NCBI GenBank assembly: GCA_964555285.1
Contig: CAZKRM010000019.1
Location: forward strand, 1-64,000
DNA length: 64,000 nucleotides
DNA from: JBBIQV01 sp964555285
GTDB lineage: Bacteria > Nitrospirota > Nitrospiria > Nitrospirales > Nitrospiraceae
Direction: 5' to 3'
Within the stretch, counting starts at the first letter, position 1. Every line of letters begins with the position of its first letter. Below are positions 41,683 to 50,582 of the stretch, piece by piece. The position numbers were made by a program, and so were the translations under genes. Under the pieces are notes generated by a model. It did not search any database. It was given only the letters and a program-made list of their open reading frames with translations, and was not told the origin of the DNA.

Positions 41683-42594
41683 CTACGACGCGGGCTGACC
41701 TGCCAGCTCAATCACCGCCGCGACGAGGCCATCGACAACCCGGCTCATGAAGTCGAGATTCAGCGTCTCGATCGTGTCCGTGGGTTGGTGATAATTCGGA
41801 TTGCGGAAGTTGGCGGTGTCGGTGAGCATGACGGCCGGATACCCGTAGTACCAGAAGGCGGCGTGGTCGCTGCGCCTGGTGTCGGGCAGCAATTCGCCTT
41901 GGCCGGGAACCACGAGCGGGACTACGGGGAGGTACGGCTTGGCTGCGCGTTCAATTGAACCGGTCAATTCGGCGGACGCGCCGTTGCCGACGATGGCCAG
42001 GAAATTCCCGACCGACGGCACGGTGATCGGCATCTTTTGCACCCGCCCACCCCAGGCGCGCCAAGACGCGCCCCTTCCCAACGGCGGTGTTTGCTGCGAA
42101 CCTTCCTCCGAACGCGCGTAGCCGACACATTCCAAAACAATCGCACCCAGGATGGTCTGACCCGCTTCATGAAGCTGTGCGGCATAGGCCAGGCTCCCGA
42201 GCAGGTTCTCTTCCTCCAGGTTGAACGCGATGAACTGCACGGAACGAGCAAGCTGAACGTCCCGAAGTCGGTGCGCGACTTCCAACAGCACGGCGAGTCC
42301 GCTGGCGTTGTCGTCCGCGCCCGGTGACCCCGGTACTGTGTCGTAATGTGCGGCGACGATCAGCGGCGGCAGCGCCTGGTCGTCCTTGGTTGAAGAGGGA
42401 ACCGCTGTGCCGATCAGATTGCGATAGGTTCCGCCCAGAGCCGCGAAGGGACGGGCGGCCACGTCGAGACCAAGCTGACGGAACTGCTCCGTCAGATAAT
42501 GCTCGGTCTCCTTGAGCTTCTCCGGCGAGGAAACAGGGTGGCGTTCCCCGACCACGGCCTGAAGGTGAGCCATCAGTCGGGTATCAGCAGCCAT
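41683..42594 (-). CDS. M28 family zinc peptidase, 303 aa
   Basis: M28 peptidases are dinuclear zinc aminopeptidases. The first metal site AHYDTVPGSPGADDNASGLA carries a zinc His and bridging Asp, EEENLLGSLAYA supplies the catalytic and metal Glu, and later DTRRSDHAAFWYYGYPAVML and NYHQPTDTIETLN carry further ligands (Asp, His). All ligands are visible. There is no signal peptide, so the enzyme is cytoplasmic or exported by another route. It ends 183 bases before the ORF6N/DUF2283 cluster. Confidence 0.88.
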   Translation of the reverse strand: MAADTRLMAHLQAVVGERHPVSSPEKLKETEHYLTEQFRQLGLDVAARPFAALGGTYRNLIGTAVPSSTKDDQALPPLIVAAHYDTVPGSPGADDNASGLAVLLEVAHRLRDVQLARSVQFIAFNLEEENLLGSLAYAAQLHEAGQTILGAIVLECVGYARSEEGSQQTPPLGRGASWRAWGGRVQKMPITVPSVGNFLAIVGNGASAELTGSIERAAKPYLPVVPLVVPGQGELLPDTRRSDHAAFWYYGYPAVMLTDTANFRNPNYHQPTDTIETLNLDFMSRVVDGLVAAVIELAGQPAS

Positions 42595-42657
42595 CGGTGA
42601 TCGTGCGCTTCACGAACGACGCTTCACGGGCTAGGTTCAACGGGAGCGCGCTCCCTG

Positions 42658-45600
42658 CTATTTGATGATGAAATCCACGCGACTCGCCTTGCCGGCCGGT
42701 TTCTTGTCCGATGGGGCCGCGCCACCCTCGACGAGGAACAGCCGTTCCGGCGGAAGCTTCCCCACCGTGAGGAAATAGTCCTTGACGGTCTGGGCGCGGC
42801 GCTGGGCCAGTTGGCGCAGTTCGTCATCGCCCACCGTGATTGCGCTCAGCATTAGCCGTTCCATCTCTGCGTCCGGGACGTCCTTCAAAAACCCAAAAAA
42901 ATTCGTCGGCCGGCCTGGAATGTCTTCCTTCTTGTAGGCTTGCCTCAGGTACGTGGGAAATTCCGCCGGCTCGACGGTGATGTCATCCACCGACATCGCC
43001 GATTCACCACGCTTGACGAGATCCGCCAACTTCTGCGCCTTCACCTTGCGTTCGAACAGGACGCGCGTGAGCCCTTGCTTGTCCGGTTCCGGATCCACGC
43101 GTCCGGCGATCTCAAGCTGAAGGGCGGGCCGCTCCGTCAGCAGGGTGGAGATTTTCTTGAGACGCTCTTCCGCCCCCGCGCCCAGTGTGGCTGTCCCGGC
43201 GTCGAACTCCAGATGGCTCAGTTCTTCCCCGCCGCCGACCAGCGAGCCCAACAGAGCGAACGGAGACGTGGCGGCTTTCACCAGCAGATTCTTGATAATG
43301 TCGAGAATCACGCCCCATACGCTGAACTTGGGATCATCTAACGATCCGGTCACGGGCAGGTCGAGCGAGATGTCCCCATGCCGATCCTTCAACAACGACA
43401 CGGCGAGTTTCACCGGCAGTGTGGTGGCATCCGGACTGTCCACCGAGTCTCCGAAAGTGAACTGGCTGATCAGCACCTTGTTCGTGGAGTCGAGCTTGCT
43501 ATGGTCGATCAGGTACTTGAGGTCGAGCGAAAGCTGTCCTTTTTGGGCCGTGTATCCGGCATATTTGCCGGCGTAGGGCGTAAGCGGGCTCAATTCCATC
43601 CCTTTGAGATCCAGCTTGGTATCCACGAACAGATCCTTCGCCAGCGGGTTGATCTTGCCCGTCAGGTCGAAGGGGGCCAGATCGTCCAGCTTGGCGTGGA
43701 ATTCTAAATCCGCCGGTTGCCCTGCTTCCGAAGTGAGGCCGGACACTGTGGCGGCAATCTGGGTCAGGCTGGCGGAGTAGTTCGGCCTGACCGACCGATC
43801 GGTGAACGCGACGGTCCCGCCTTGGAGCGTCACGGTTCCGATCTTGATGGGGCTGGGCGCTGGCTGCGCCCCCTCTGTTCCGGTTTCTCCGTCCTTCGCC
43901 TTTGCCGGTTCAACCGGTTGCGCGGGAGCCGGCTCCGCTTGGGCGGCGAGGAGGTGCTTGACGTTCAGCGAGCCTTCGGGGTTCACGAGAAGGCGAGCTG
44001 AAAAATCGCTCAGGCTCACGTCCTTGACGTCCAGGCTGAACGGCAGGGAAGCAGCCTGAATGCCGGTCACCGCCAATGCCCCGAATTTCAGAAACTCCTC
44101 CGAGTTCGCCTTGTCCACGGTCGCGAACTTGGTCAGTGCCGTGTCGCCCACGAAGGTGACAGCGGTCTCGTTGCTCTTCGTCGTGGCCAGCGTCACGAGG
44201 CCTTTGGCCGAGAGGGCTCCGCTCGTCACCGTCAGCAGAATCTTGTCGGTGAAATACGGCTGGAGGGGAACCAGGTCGAGGCCTTTCAGGTCCAGTCCGA
44301 GGTTGGCGCCGAGCGGGGCGATGCCAACCGAGCCCTGGGCGGCAAGCGCGCCCGTCTTGTTCACCGTGAGCTTGACCGTTGCCGCAGCTCTGTTGTTCCT
44401 GGCCGTGGAGAAGTTCTCGATCGAGAGGAAGATCGGCTCGACGCGGATAGGAACCGCTTCGGATGGCGCCTGGTCGTCGATCGTGATTGCGTACCGGTCC
44501 AGCGTCAATTTGCTGAGATCGATCTGCCAGGGCGGCGCCGAGCCTTTCGTGTCTTCCGCCGTTGAGACTGGTGCAGTCGAGGCCGGCGGGGAGGTCGTCG
44601 GTTCTGGCGAGGCGACCAACTTCGTGAGATTGATCGTGCCATCCTTTGCGCGGTGGACCAACAGGCCGGCTTGGTGTGAGGCAAGCTCCCCGACGCCGAC
44701 CCTGTGCCCGTTGACATCCACCGTTCCCCCCTTGATGGTCAACTCGGGAAGCGTGAGGAAGTCCGCTTTCTCGCCTTTCTTCCGAAGCCGTAGCGACTTG
44801 AGAACCGCCGCAAGGTCAGACAGTTTCGTCTCCGTGCCCGCAGCCGTCTTGGCGAACGAGTACCGGACCGAGATACCGAGCGATCCCTCCTCGACGGTGA
44901 AGAGCAACGGGCCGCCGTAGTAGGGGGCGTAACGCTTCAGCGGAATGCCCGCAACAACCACGATCCCGGTGGCGGACATCGGCTCGACGACGATCTCCCC
45001 CCGGTGAGTGATCGTCTCCCTTGCGTCGGTCGTCAGCGACAGGTCGAGACCCGTTGGCTTGCCGGACGCATTCGTGAAGTGGCTCACCGTGAGGTTGAGC
45101 GGATGGATCGTGGCGCCAAACGGCGGGGTCGTCGTCTCGTCGGTGAACGTGATCCGGGCGTTGGCCAACGTCAGTTCGCCGACCGCGACAGTAAACGACG
45201 GCTCCTTGTTGGTTTCCGCCTTGGCGTCCTGTGGCGTAGCAGGCGGTTTGGCCGGTTGTTCGTTGGTTGGCGGTCGATCAGCGGCAGGCCGTGGGGCGTC
45301 CGAAGCCGGAGTAGATGTCATGCCAAGCGAGGCCACGTTCAGGGCTCCGTTCTGGCCGCGTCGAATCGACACCGCGAGATCTTTCGCCAAAACCGACTTG
45401 ACTCCGGCGTTCTTGCCGAACACATCGATCTGTTCGAGGCTCACATCCAGGAGCGGGAGATCCAGAACCGGGCGATCGTCCAACTCCGTGACGGTCAGCT
45501 TCTTGATCTGAAGGCCGCCGCTGACTGTCAGCACGGGTGACCGGTCTTTGAATTGGGTAAATGCGACGGTCAGGGTGGTGTCCAACAGGGCGAACGGCAA

Positions 45601-46419
45601 CTTGAACGTCAACCGGCCGGGGAGATATTCGAGATACTTGGGGATATCGAAGTCGCGGACATTCAGCGCCATCTCAGTGGACAACGATTCGTGAAAAGGT
45701 TTGGTCTTGCCCTGCAACGCCACCGGGGTGCCGTTGACCGTGGCTCGGAATTCCGGCTGGGTGAAAATGCTCACGGAGGCCGGCAGATTCGAGAGGAAGG
45801 GAATGACGATGGTCAGGTCGCGCACCGCATGATCCGTGCGCTTGGGGCGATCCCTGAAGTCGATCCCGCCGTTCAGCAACTGAATGTTATTGATCGAAAA
45901 GCGCAGGGGTGTGGTTTTGCCCTTGGGCGGTTCCGGCGCGAGCGAAGCGGGCGGTTTGGCGAACTCGTCGAGCAGATCGGAGAAGTTGTAGGTCAGATCG
46001 TCGTTCCGAATGATCGAAACGAAAGGGTCTTTGAGGCGGACTTCGCTGACGACCGGACCGAGCCGAATCAGCGACATGGCCTCGATGTTCAAGAAGAGCT
46101 CGTCAAAGGAGACGAAGCGATCCGTTCCCTCGCGTTCCTTGATCGTGCCCCCCAGGATCTGCACCGTCATCGCGAAGGGGTTGACGTGAATCTCGCGGAT
46201 CGAGGTCTCGCGGTGCAACAGTTCGGTCAGCTTTTTCGTCGCGACGGACTTGAGAATCGGCGGGAGGGCGAAGAAGCCGAACAGGATGAATAGCAGGAGG
46301 GTGACGAGCGACCACAGGGCGATCTTCGTCCGGCGCGGGAACGGCTGAGGCTTCGGGGAAACCGCGAAGGGCGAATCGGGAACGGCGTGAGAACGCTCTG
46401 GCGCATCGTCGTCAGCCAT
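42658..46419 (-). CDS. DUF748 domain protein (AsmA-like envelope protein), 1253 aa
   Basis: A membrane helix near residues 33-55 (IALWSLVTLLLFILFGFFAL) is followed by a very long periplasmic region rich in short beta strands with repeated DUF748 signatures (INNIQLLNGGIDFRDRPKRT, GTVDVNGHRVGV, TVTLQGGTVAFTDRSVRPNY). Pro/Ala-rich linkers (about 370-405 and 840-870) separate the blocks. The last 150 residues look like an OmpA-type peptidoglycan-binding domain (VKDYFLTVGKLPPERLFLVE). DUF748 proteins belong to the AsmA-like superfamily, proposed to bridge the envelope and move phospholipids. At 1253 residues it is full length. Confidence 0.82.
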   Translation of the reverse strand: MADDDAPERSHAVPDSPFAVSPKPQPFPRRTKIALWSLVTLLLFILFGFFALPPILKSVATKKLTELLHRETSIREIHVNPFAMTVQILGGTIKEREGTDRFVSFDELFLNIEAMSLIRLGPVVSEVRLKDPFVSIIRNDDLTYNFSDLLDEFAKPPASLAPEPPKGKTTPLRFSINNIQLLNGGIDFRDRPKRTDHAVRDLTIVIPFLSNLPASVSIFTQPEFRATVNGTPVALQGKTKPFHESLSTEMALNVRDFDIPKYLEYLPGRLTFKLPFALLDTTLTVAFTQFKDRSPVLTVSGGLQIKKLTVTELDDRPVLDLPLLDVSLEQIDVFGKNAGVKSVLAKDLAVSIRRGQNGALNVASLGMTSTPASDAPRPAADRPPTNEQPAKPPATPQDAKAETNKEPSFTVAVGELTLANARITFTDETTTPPFGATIHPLNLTVSHFTNASGKPTGLDLSLTTDARETITHRGEIVVEPMSATGIVVVAGIPLKRYAPYYGGPLLFTVEEGSLGISVRYSFAKTAAGTETKLSDLAAVLKSLRLRKKGEKADFLTLPELTIKGGTVDVNGHRVGVGELASHQAGLLVHRAKDGTINLTKLVASPEPTTSPPASTAPVSTAEDTKGSAPPWQIDLSKLTLDRYAITIDDQAPSEAVPIRVEPIFLSIENFSTARNNRAAATVKLTVNKTGALAAQGSVGIAPLGANLGLDLKGLDLVPLQPYFTDKILLTVTSGALSAKGLVTLATTKSNETAVTFVGDTALTKFATVDKANSEEFLKFGALAVTGIQAASLPFSLDVKDVSLSDFSARLLVNPEGSLNVKHLLAAQAEPAPAQPVEPAKAKDGETGTEGAQPAPSPIKIGTVTLQGGTVAFTDRSVRPNYSASLTQIAATVSGLTSEAGQPADLEFHAKLDDLAPFDLTGKINPLAKDLFVDTKLDLKGMELSPLTPYAGKYAGYTAQKGQLSLDLKYLIDHSKLDSTNKVLISQFTFGDSVDSPDATTLPVKLAVSLLKDRHGDISLDLPVTGSLDDPKFSVWGVILDIIKNLLVKAATSPFALLGSLVGGGEELSHLEFDAGTATLGAGAEERLKKISTLLTERPALQLEIAGRVDPEPDKQGLTRVLFERKVKAQKLADLVKRGESAMSVDDITVEPAEFPTYLRQAYKKEDIPGRPTNFFGFLKDVPDAEMERLMLSAITVGDDELRQLAQRRAQTVKDYFLTVGKLPPERLFLVEGGAAPSDKKPAGKASRVDFIIK

Positions 46420-46580
46420 GATCGAGAGGAGACTGGCCGATTCGGAAATGCCTTGTCAAGCCGGCGGGGCAGGGAAGCTGAGCAGGCCCATGCCCAGGCC
46501 TCCGGCGACGCCGCTCGGTTCGGTTTCATGCTTGCGCTCTTCACCCCGCGTATAAGCTTGGAGGAATGACGGAAGTTGGG

Positions 46581-47477
46581 TTAGGCCACGATCTCGGTCC
46601 CGATGCCTTTGCGCGTGAAGATTTCGAGCAGGATCGCGTGCGGCATGCGGCCGTCAATGATATGGGCTTTACTGACACCACCGGCCAACGCCGTCAGGCA
46701 GGCCTGGACTTTGGGCAGCATCCCTTCGCTGATCGTGCCTTTCTTGATCATCCGCTGGATGTCTTTGCGGGACACGGTCGAGAGGTGCCGCCCTTTCGCA
46801 TCCCGAATGCCCTTGATATCCGTCAGCATCACGAGTTTCTCGGCCCGCAAGGCCGCCGCGATCGAGCCGGCGACCAGGTCCGCGTTGATGTTGTGGGTGT
46901 TCCCCTCCCGGTCGGTGCCGATCGGGGCGATGACCGGGATGTAATGGTCCTGCTGCAGCTTGAGAATTAAGCTGGGATCGATGGACTGCACATCGCCGAC
47001 AAGCCCGAAGTCTTCCTCGGCTTCCCCATCGTCGAGATCTTTTTCGAGGCTCGCAGCCCACGCTTTTGCCGTCAGGGGCTTGGTGAGAAGCAGGCCTCCG
47101 TCTTTTCCGCTCAGACCCACCGCCCGTCCGCCGTGACGATTCAGCAGGTCTACAATTTCCATGTTGATCTTGCCCGCCAGGACCATCTCCACAATTTCCA
47201 TGGTGGCTTCGTCGGTCACACGGACCCCATGTCGGAACTTGGCTTCGATGCCGAGACGATCCAGCATCTTGTCGATCTGCGGCCCACCCCCATGCACGAT
47301 GACCGGATTCAGTCCGACGTACTTGAGGAGCACGATATCTTGGGCGAAGCGCTCTTTGAGAGACGGTTCGGTCATGGCATGGCCGCCGTATTTGATCAAC
47401 ACGGTCTTCCCCGCAAAGGTCCGGATGTACGGGAGAGCCTCGATCAGGACGTCGGCTTTCTTGATGAGTTTGTTCAT
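46581..47477 (-). CDS. argB: Acetylglutamate kinase
   Basis: ArgB phosphorylates N-acetylglutamate, the second step of arginine synthesis. The 298-residue protein has TVLIKYGGHAMTEPSLKERF then VILKYVGLNPVIVHGGGPQI, the amino acid kinase core, RHGVRVTDEATMEIVEMVLA, and the distal ATP-site LTDIKGIRDAKGRHLSTVSR, SEGMLPKVQACLTAL. An insert at residues 160-175 (DLDDGEAEEDFGLVGDVQ) is unusual in being acidic. ATG 47477 fits. It follows a repeat element downstream of hslU. Confidence 0.93.
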   Translation of the reverse strand: MNKLIKKADVLIEALPYIRTFAGKTVLIKYGGHAMTEPSLKERFAQDIVLLKYVGLNPVIVHGGGPQIDKMLDRLGIEAKFRHGVRVTDEATMEIVEMVLAGKINMEIVDLLNRHGGRAVGLSGKDGGLLLTKPLTAKAWAASLEKDLDDGEAEEDFGLVGDVQSIDPSLILKLQQDHYIPVIAPIGTDREGNTHNINADLVAGSIAAALRAEKLVMLTDIKGIRDAKGRHLSTVSRKDIQRMIKKGTISEGMLPKVQACLTALAGGVSKAHIIDGRMPHAILLEIFTRKGIGTEIVA

Positions 47478-47499
47478 ACGTCGCTTCGCTCCTAGCTAT

Positions 47500-47656
47500 A
47501 GGCTGCTGAAAAATGTCCCCAGCTTCGTTCTCGGTCAAAGTCGAACATTACGGAACCGGCCGCCTCACCGACTCGGCGGCGTGCGCAAACGTGATGCTCG
47601 TTATTCCTCGCATCGCGCACCCTGCGGCCTCGCTGGATGACCTTGTTGAGCAGCCT
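47500..47656. repeat. MITE-like intergenic repeat with terminal inverted repeats
   Basis: The element begins AGGCTGCTGAAAAATGTCC and ends TTGAGCAGCCT; the outer 8 bases AGGCTGCT/AGCAGCCT are a perfect inverted repeat. The body contains CAGCTTCGTTCTCG and TGCGGCCTCGCTGGA segments that reappear, in reverse orientation, in the region 58020-58158. It holds no gene and fits a short non-autonomous mobile repeat. Confidence 0.55.
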
Positions 47657-47678
47657 CATGACCACAGAGAATCCACCG

Positions 47679-49082
47679 TTACAGAATGAATCGACTCAGG
47701 TCCTCGTCTTTGACGATGTCGCGGAGACGACCTTGCACATACGGCGCGTCGATCATGACCTTTTTGTCGGGCAGCTCCGGCCCTTCGAACGACACTTGTT
47801 CCAGCAGCCGCTCCATCATCGTGAACAGGCGGCGGGCTCCGATATTCTCCGTTCGTTCGTTCACCAGTACGGCGGTCGCGGCGATCTCCTCGATCCCGTC
47901 TTTCGCAAAGTCCAGCGTGATCCCCTCCGTCGCGAGCAGCGCTTGGTATTGTTGTACCAATGCCCCACGCGGCTCCGTCAAGATTCTTACAAAGTCTCCT
48001 TTGGTCAATGGGGACAGCTCCACGCGAATGGGAAAGCGCCCCTGCAACTCCGGGATCAAGTCGGACGGCTTCGCCACGTGGAAGGCGCCGGCTGCAATAA
48101 AGAGGATGTGGTCCGTGTGCACGGGGCCGTACTTCGTGTTCACGGTCGAACCTTCCACGATCGGCAACAGATCGCGCTGGACCCCTTCCCGGGAGACATC
48201 GGGCCCCATCGTCCGCTCGCGGCCGGCGATCTTGTCGATCTCATCGAGAAACACGATCCCGGCCTGCTCCACCTTGGCGATGGCTTCGCGGACGACTTCA
48301 TCCATATCGATGAGCTTCTGCGCCTCCTCCTGAGTCAGATGCTTCAGCGCCTCGGGCACTTTCATCTGGCGGTTCTTCTTTTTCCCCTGAAACATTCCGC
48401 CTAACATGTCACGGAGGTTGTTCTCTAAATCCTCGAGCCCTCCGATGTTGGAGACCACACCGACCGGCATGGCGCGCTCCTTGACCTCGAGCTCGACCGA
48501 CCGGTGATCCAATTTGCCTTCCCGAAGCTGTAACCGCAACTTCGAGCGTGTCGCATCCTGCGACTCCGCAGCAGGCGGGCTCGTGGGTTCGTGGCCGGTT
48601 TCGTCGTACAGCCCGGTCCCACTCTTGGGGACGATGGGAGGCAACAGCAGATCGAGCACGCGCTCTTCCCCTAGATGTTCGGCTTTGTGCTCGACGTCGT
48701 GAAGATGCCGGGACTTGACCATATTGATCGCCAGCTCGGTGAGGTCACGGATGATCGACTCCACATCGCGGCCGACATAGCCGACTTCGGTGAACTTGGA
48801 GGCTTCCACCTTGATGAACGGCGCCTGGGCCAGCTTTGCCAAGCGCCGAGCGATCTCCGTCTTTCCCACGCCGGTCGGCCCGATCATGATGATGTTCTTG
48901 GGCATCACTTCGTCCCGGAGATCGGGCGTCAATTGCTGCCGCCGCCAGCGATTGCGGAGCGCGATCGCGACCATGCGCTTCGCGTCGCGCTGACCGATGA
49001 CGTAGCGATCTAATTCCTCGACGATCTGACGCGGCGTCAGGCTGTTCAGATTGAGCGGTGCGGCAGACTGGTCAGGACCCAT
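47679..49082 (-). CDS. hslU: ATP-dependent protease ATPase subunit HslU
   Basis: HslU unfolds substrates for the HslV protease. PRQIVEELDRYVIGQRDAKR is followed by Walker A GPTGVGKTEIARRLA and the Walker B/sensor region VFLDEIDKIAGRE; the I domain lies between, and the C-terminal tail NIGARRLFTMMERLLEQVSF and EDLSRFIL fits the docking end. 467 residues is a usual length. ATG 49082 fits the family. hslV is 13 bases upstream, xerC and trmFO further upstream, a gene order known in this group. Confidence 0.95.
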   Translation of the reverse strand: MGPDQSAAPLNLNSLTPRQIVEELDRYVIGQRDAKRMVAIALRNRWRRQQLTPDLRDEVMPKNIIMIGPTGVGKTEIARRLAKLAQAPFIKVEASKFTEVGYVGRDVESIIRDLTELAINMVKSRHLHDVEHKAEHLGEERVLDLLLPPIVPKSGTGLYDETGHEPTSPPAAESQDATRSKLRLQLREGKLDHRSVELEVKERAMPVGVVSNIGGLEDLENNLRDMLGGMFQGKKKNRQMKVPEALKHLTQEEAQKLIDMDEVVREAIAKVEQAGIVFLDEIDKIAGRERTMGPDVSREGVQRDLLPIVEGSTVNTKYGPVHTDHILFIAAGAFHVAKPSDLIPELQGRFPIRVELSPLTKGDFVRILTEPRGALVQQYQALLATEGITLDFAKDGIEEIAATAVLVNERTENIGARRLFTMMERLLEQVSFEGPELPDKKVMIDAPYVQGRLRDIVKDEDLSRFIL

Positions 49083-49095
49083 ACGGCAAGATGTC

Positions 49096-49632
49096 CTATC
49101 CCTTGAGTTCTTCGATGATGATTTCTTGATTGGTGTAGATGTCGATGGCGCCCGCGATCTTCATGGCTTCCTCAACGATCACGCGCGCATCCAGGTTCGA
49201 GTGGCCTATCAGGGCCCGGGCCGCCGCGAGCGCGTAGGGGCCGCCGGAGCCGATCGCGAGAATGCCGTCCTCCGGTTCCACCACGTCGCCGGTGCCCGAA
49301 ATGATGAAGGACTGGTCGCAGTCCGCCACAGCCAAGAGCGCTTCCAACCGGCGCAAGACCCGATCGGTTCGCCAGTCCTTCGCCAACTCAACCGCCGCAC
49401 GGGTCAGGTTCCCGCGATACTCTTCTAACTTCGCCTCGAATTTCTCGAACAGCGTGAAGGCATCGGCGGTGGCCCCTGCAAAACCGGCCAAGATCCGATC
49501 CCCATGCATGCGTCGCAGCTTCTTGGCGTTGCGCTTCATGACGGTGGTGCCGACGGTGACCTGACCGTCACAGCCCATTGCGACCCGGCCGTCCCGCCGC
49601 ACACAGAGAATGGTGGTGGACCGGATCTTCAC
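49096..49632 (-). CDS. hslV: ATP-dependent protease proteolytic subunit HslV
   Basis: HslV is the threonine protease chamber of the HslUV complex. The start is GTG at 49632, overlapping the xerC stop (GTGA). The N-terminus KIRSTTILCVRRDGRVAMGC places the nucleophilic threonine at residue 6, after removal of a short propeptide; GDGQVTVGTTVMKRNAKKLR and DRILAGFAGATADAFTLFEK are family signatures. 178 residues is normal. It is directly followed by hslU. Confidence 0.94.
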   Translation of the reverse strand: MKIRSTTILCVRRDGRVAMGCDGQVTVGTTVMKRNAKKLRRMHGDRILAGFAGATADAFTLFEKFEAKLEEYRGNLTRAAVELAKDWRTDRVLRRLEALLAVADCDQSFIISGTGDVVEPEDGILAIGSGGPYALAAARALIGHSNLDARVIVEEAMKIAGAIDIYTNQEIIIEELKG

Positions 49633-50582
49633 GCCGGCTTACCCTTTCCCACCGGCTGCCGCTCGCTCTTGTGGCCGGCCCTCGGATGGGCGCGGTCGTA
49701 CACCGCGAGCAGATGATCCATCGCCACGTGCGTATACTTCTGCGTCGTCGCGAGCGACACATGCCCCAGCATCTCTTGAATCGCGCGCAAGTCCGCCCCT
49801 TCATCGAGCAGATGCGTGGCAAAAGAATGGCGGAGCGCATGGGGATTCACCGGCCCACCGGGCAAGCGGCGGGAATACTTCGCCACGATTCGAGCGACGC
49901 TTCGCACGGTCAGGCGAGTCCCTCGGTGGTTGCGGAAGATCGGCTTCGCCGATCGGGCGTGAGGCGTGAGGCGTGAGGCGTCAGGCGCCAAGGAGGCATG
50001 ATAGTCGCGGATCGCCTCGACCGCCACGTTTCCAATCGGCACGATCCGTTCCTTTCGACCCTTGCCACGCAGATGGACGAGCCCCTCTGTCCAGTTCACA
50101 TCGTCGACATTCATTCCGACCAACTCACTGACCCTCGCCCCGGTCGAGTAGAGCGTTTCCAGAATGGCACGGTCGCGGAGAGAGCGGGGCGTCCGGCCGT
50201 CAGGAAATTCCATCAAGGCATTCGCGTCACCCTTCGTCAGCACGCGCGGGAGCGGTTTCGGCAGTCGTGGGGTCCTGATGGCTTCGGCCGGGTTGCGGGC
50301 CAACAGCCCTTCACGAATGAGAAAGCGATAGAAGCTACGAAGGGTGGCAAGCTTGCGGGCGAGAGAACTCTTTTTCACCCCCTTTTCATCCAGCCACACC
50401 AGATAGTCCCTGATATGTTCGACCTCGACAACACCCGGAGTGGGCGTTTGTCTCGCTCGGATCGTTCTGCCGAGGAACGTCGAGAACTGGCGCAGGTCGG
50501 ACTCGTAGCTGCGAATGGTCCGGGGGGACGCTCCCTGTTGCCTGTCGAGAAACGTCACGAAAGCCCGGATTGCGTCTTCCAT
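49629..50582 (-). CDS. xerC: Tyrosine recombinase XerC
   Basis: XerC, with XerD, resolves chromosome dimers at dif. All tyrosine-recombinase catalytic residues are visible: Arg in STGARVSELVG, His-x-x-Arg in HALRHSFATHLLDEG, His in LGHVSLATTQKYTH, and its Tyr nucleophile. The N-terminal SAM-like core domain starts FVTFLDRQQGASPRTIRSYE. A loop before the catalytic region carries a tandem 7-base DNA repeat (49954-49988), coding for SLAPDASRLTPHARSAKP, longer than in most XerC. Placed between hslV and trmFO as usual for this group. It is not an integron integrase. Confidence 0.9.
   Translation of the reverse strand: MEDAIRAFVTFLDRQQGASPRTIRSYESDLRQFSTFLGRTIRARQTPTPGVVEVEHIRDYLVWLDEKGVKKSSLARKLATLRSFYRFLIREGLLARNPAEAIRTPRLPKPLPRVLTKGDANALMEFPDGRTPRSLRDRAILETLYSTGARVSELVGMNVDDVNWTEGLVHLRGKGRKERIVPIGNVAVEAIRDYHASLAPDASRLTPHARSAKPIFRNHRGTRLTVRSVARIVAKYSRRLPGGPVNPHALRHSFATHLLDEGADLRAIQEMLGHVSLATTQKYTHVAMDHLLAVYDRAHPRAGHKSERQPVGKGKPA
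49954..49988 (-). repeat. Tandem heptamer repeat inside xerC
   Basis: Three perfect copies of GAGGCGT (plus strand, 49961-49981) are flanked by CGGGCGT (49954-49960) and CAGGCGC (49982-49988). The unit is 7 bases, so gain or loss of one copy would shift the xerC frame; the present number keeps the frame. The same TCACGCC-type unit is found as intergenic repeats in this kind of genome. Confidence 0.7.

Noticed and set aside
49629..50582. XerC as possible integrase for the attC sites
   Set aside because: It has no IntI-type additional patch and sits in the conserved hslUV-trmFO neighbourhood, so it is the housekeeping recombinase.
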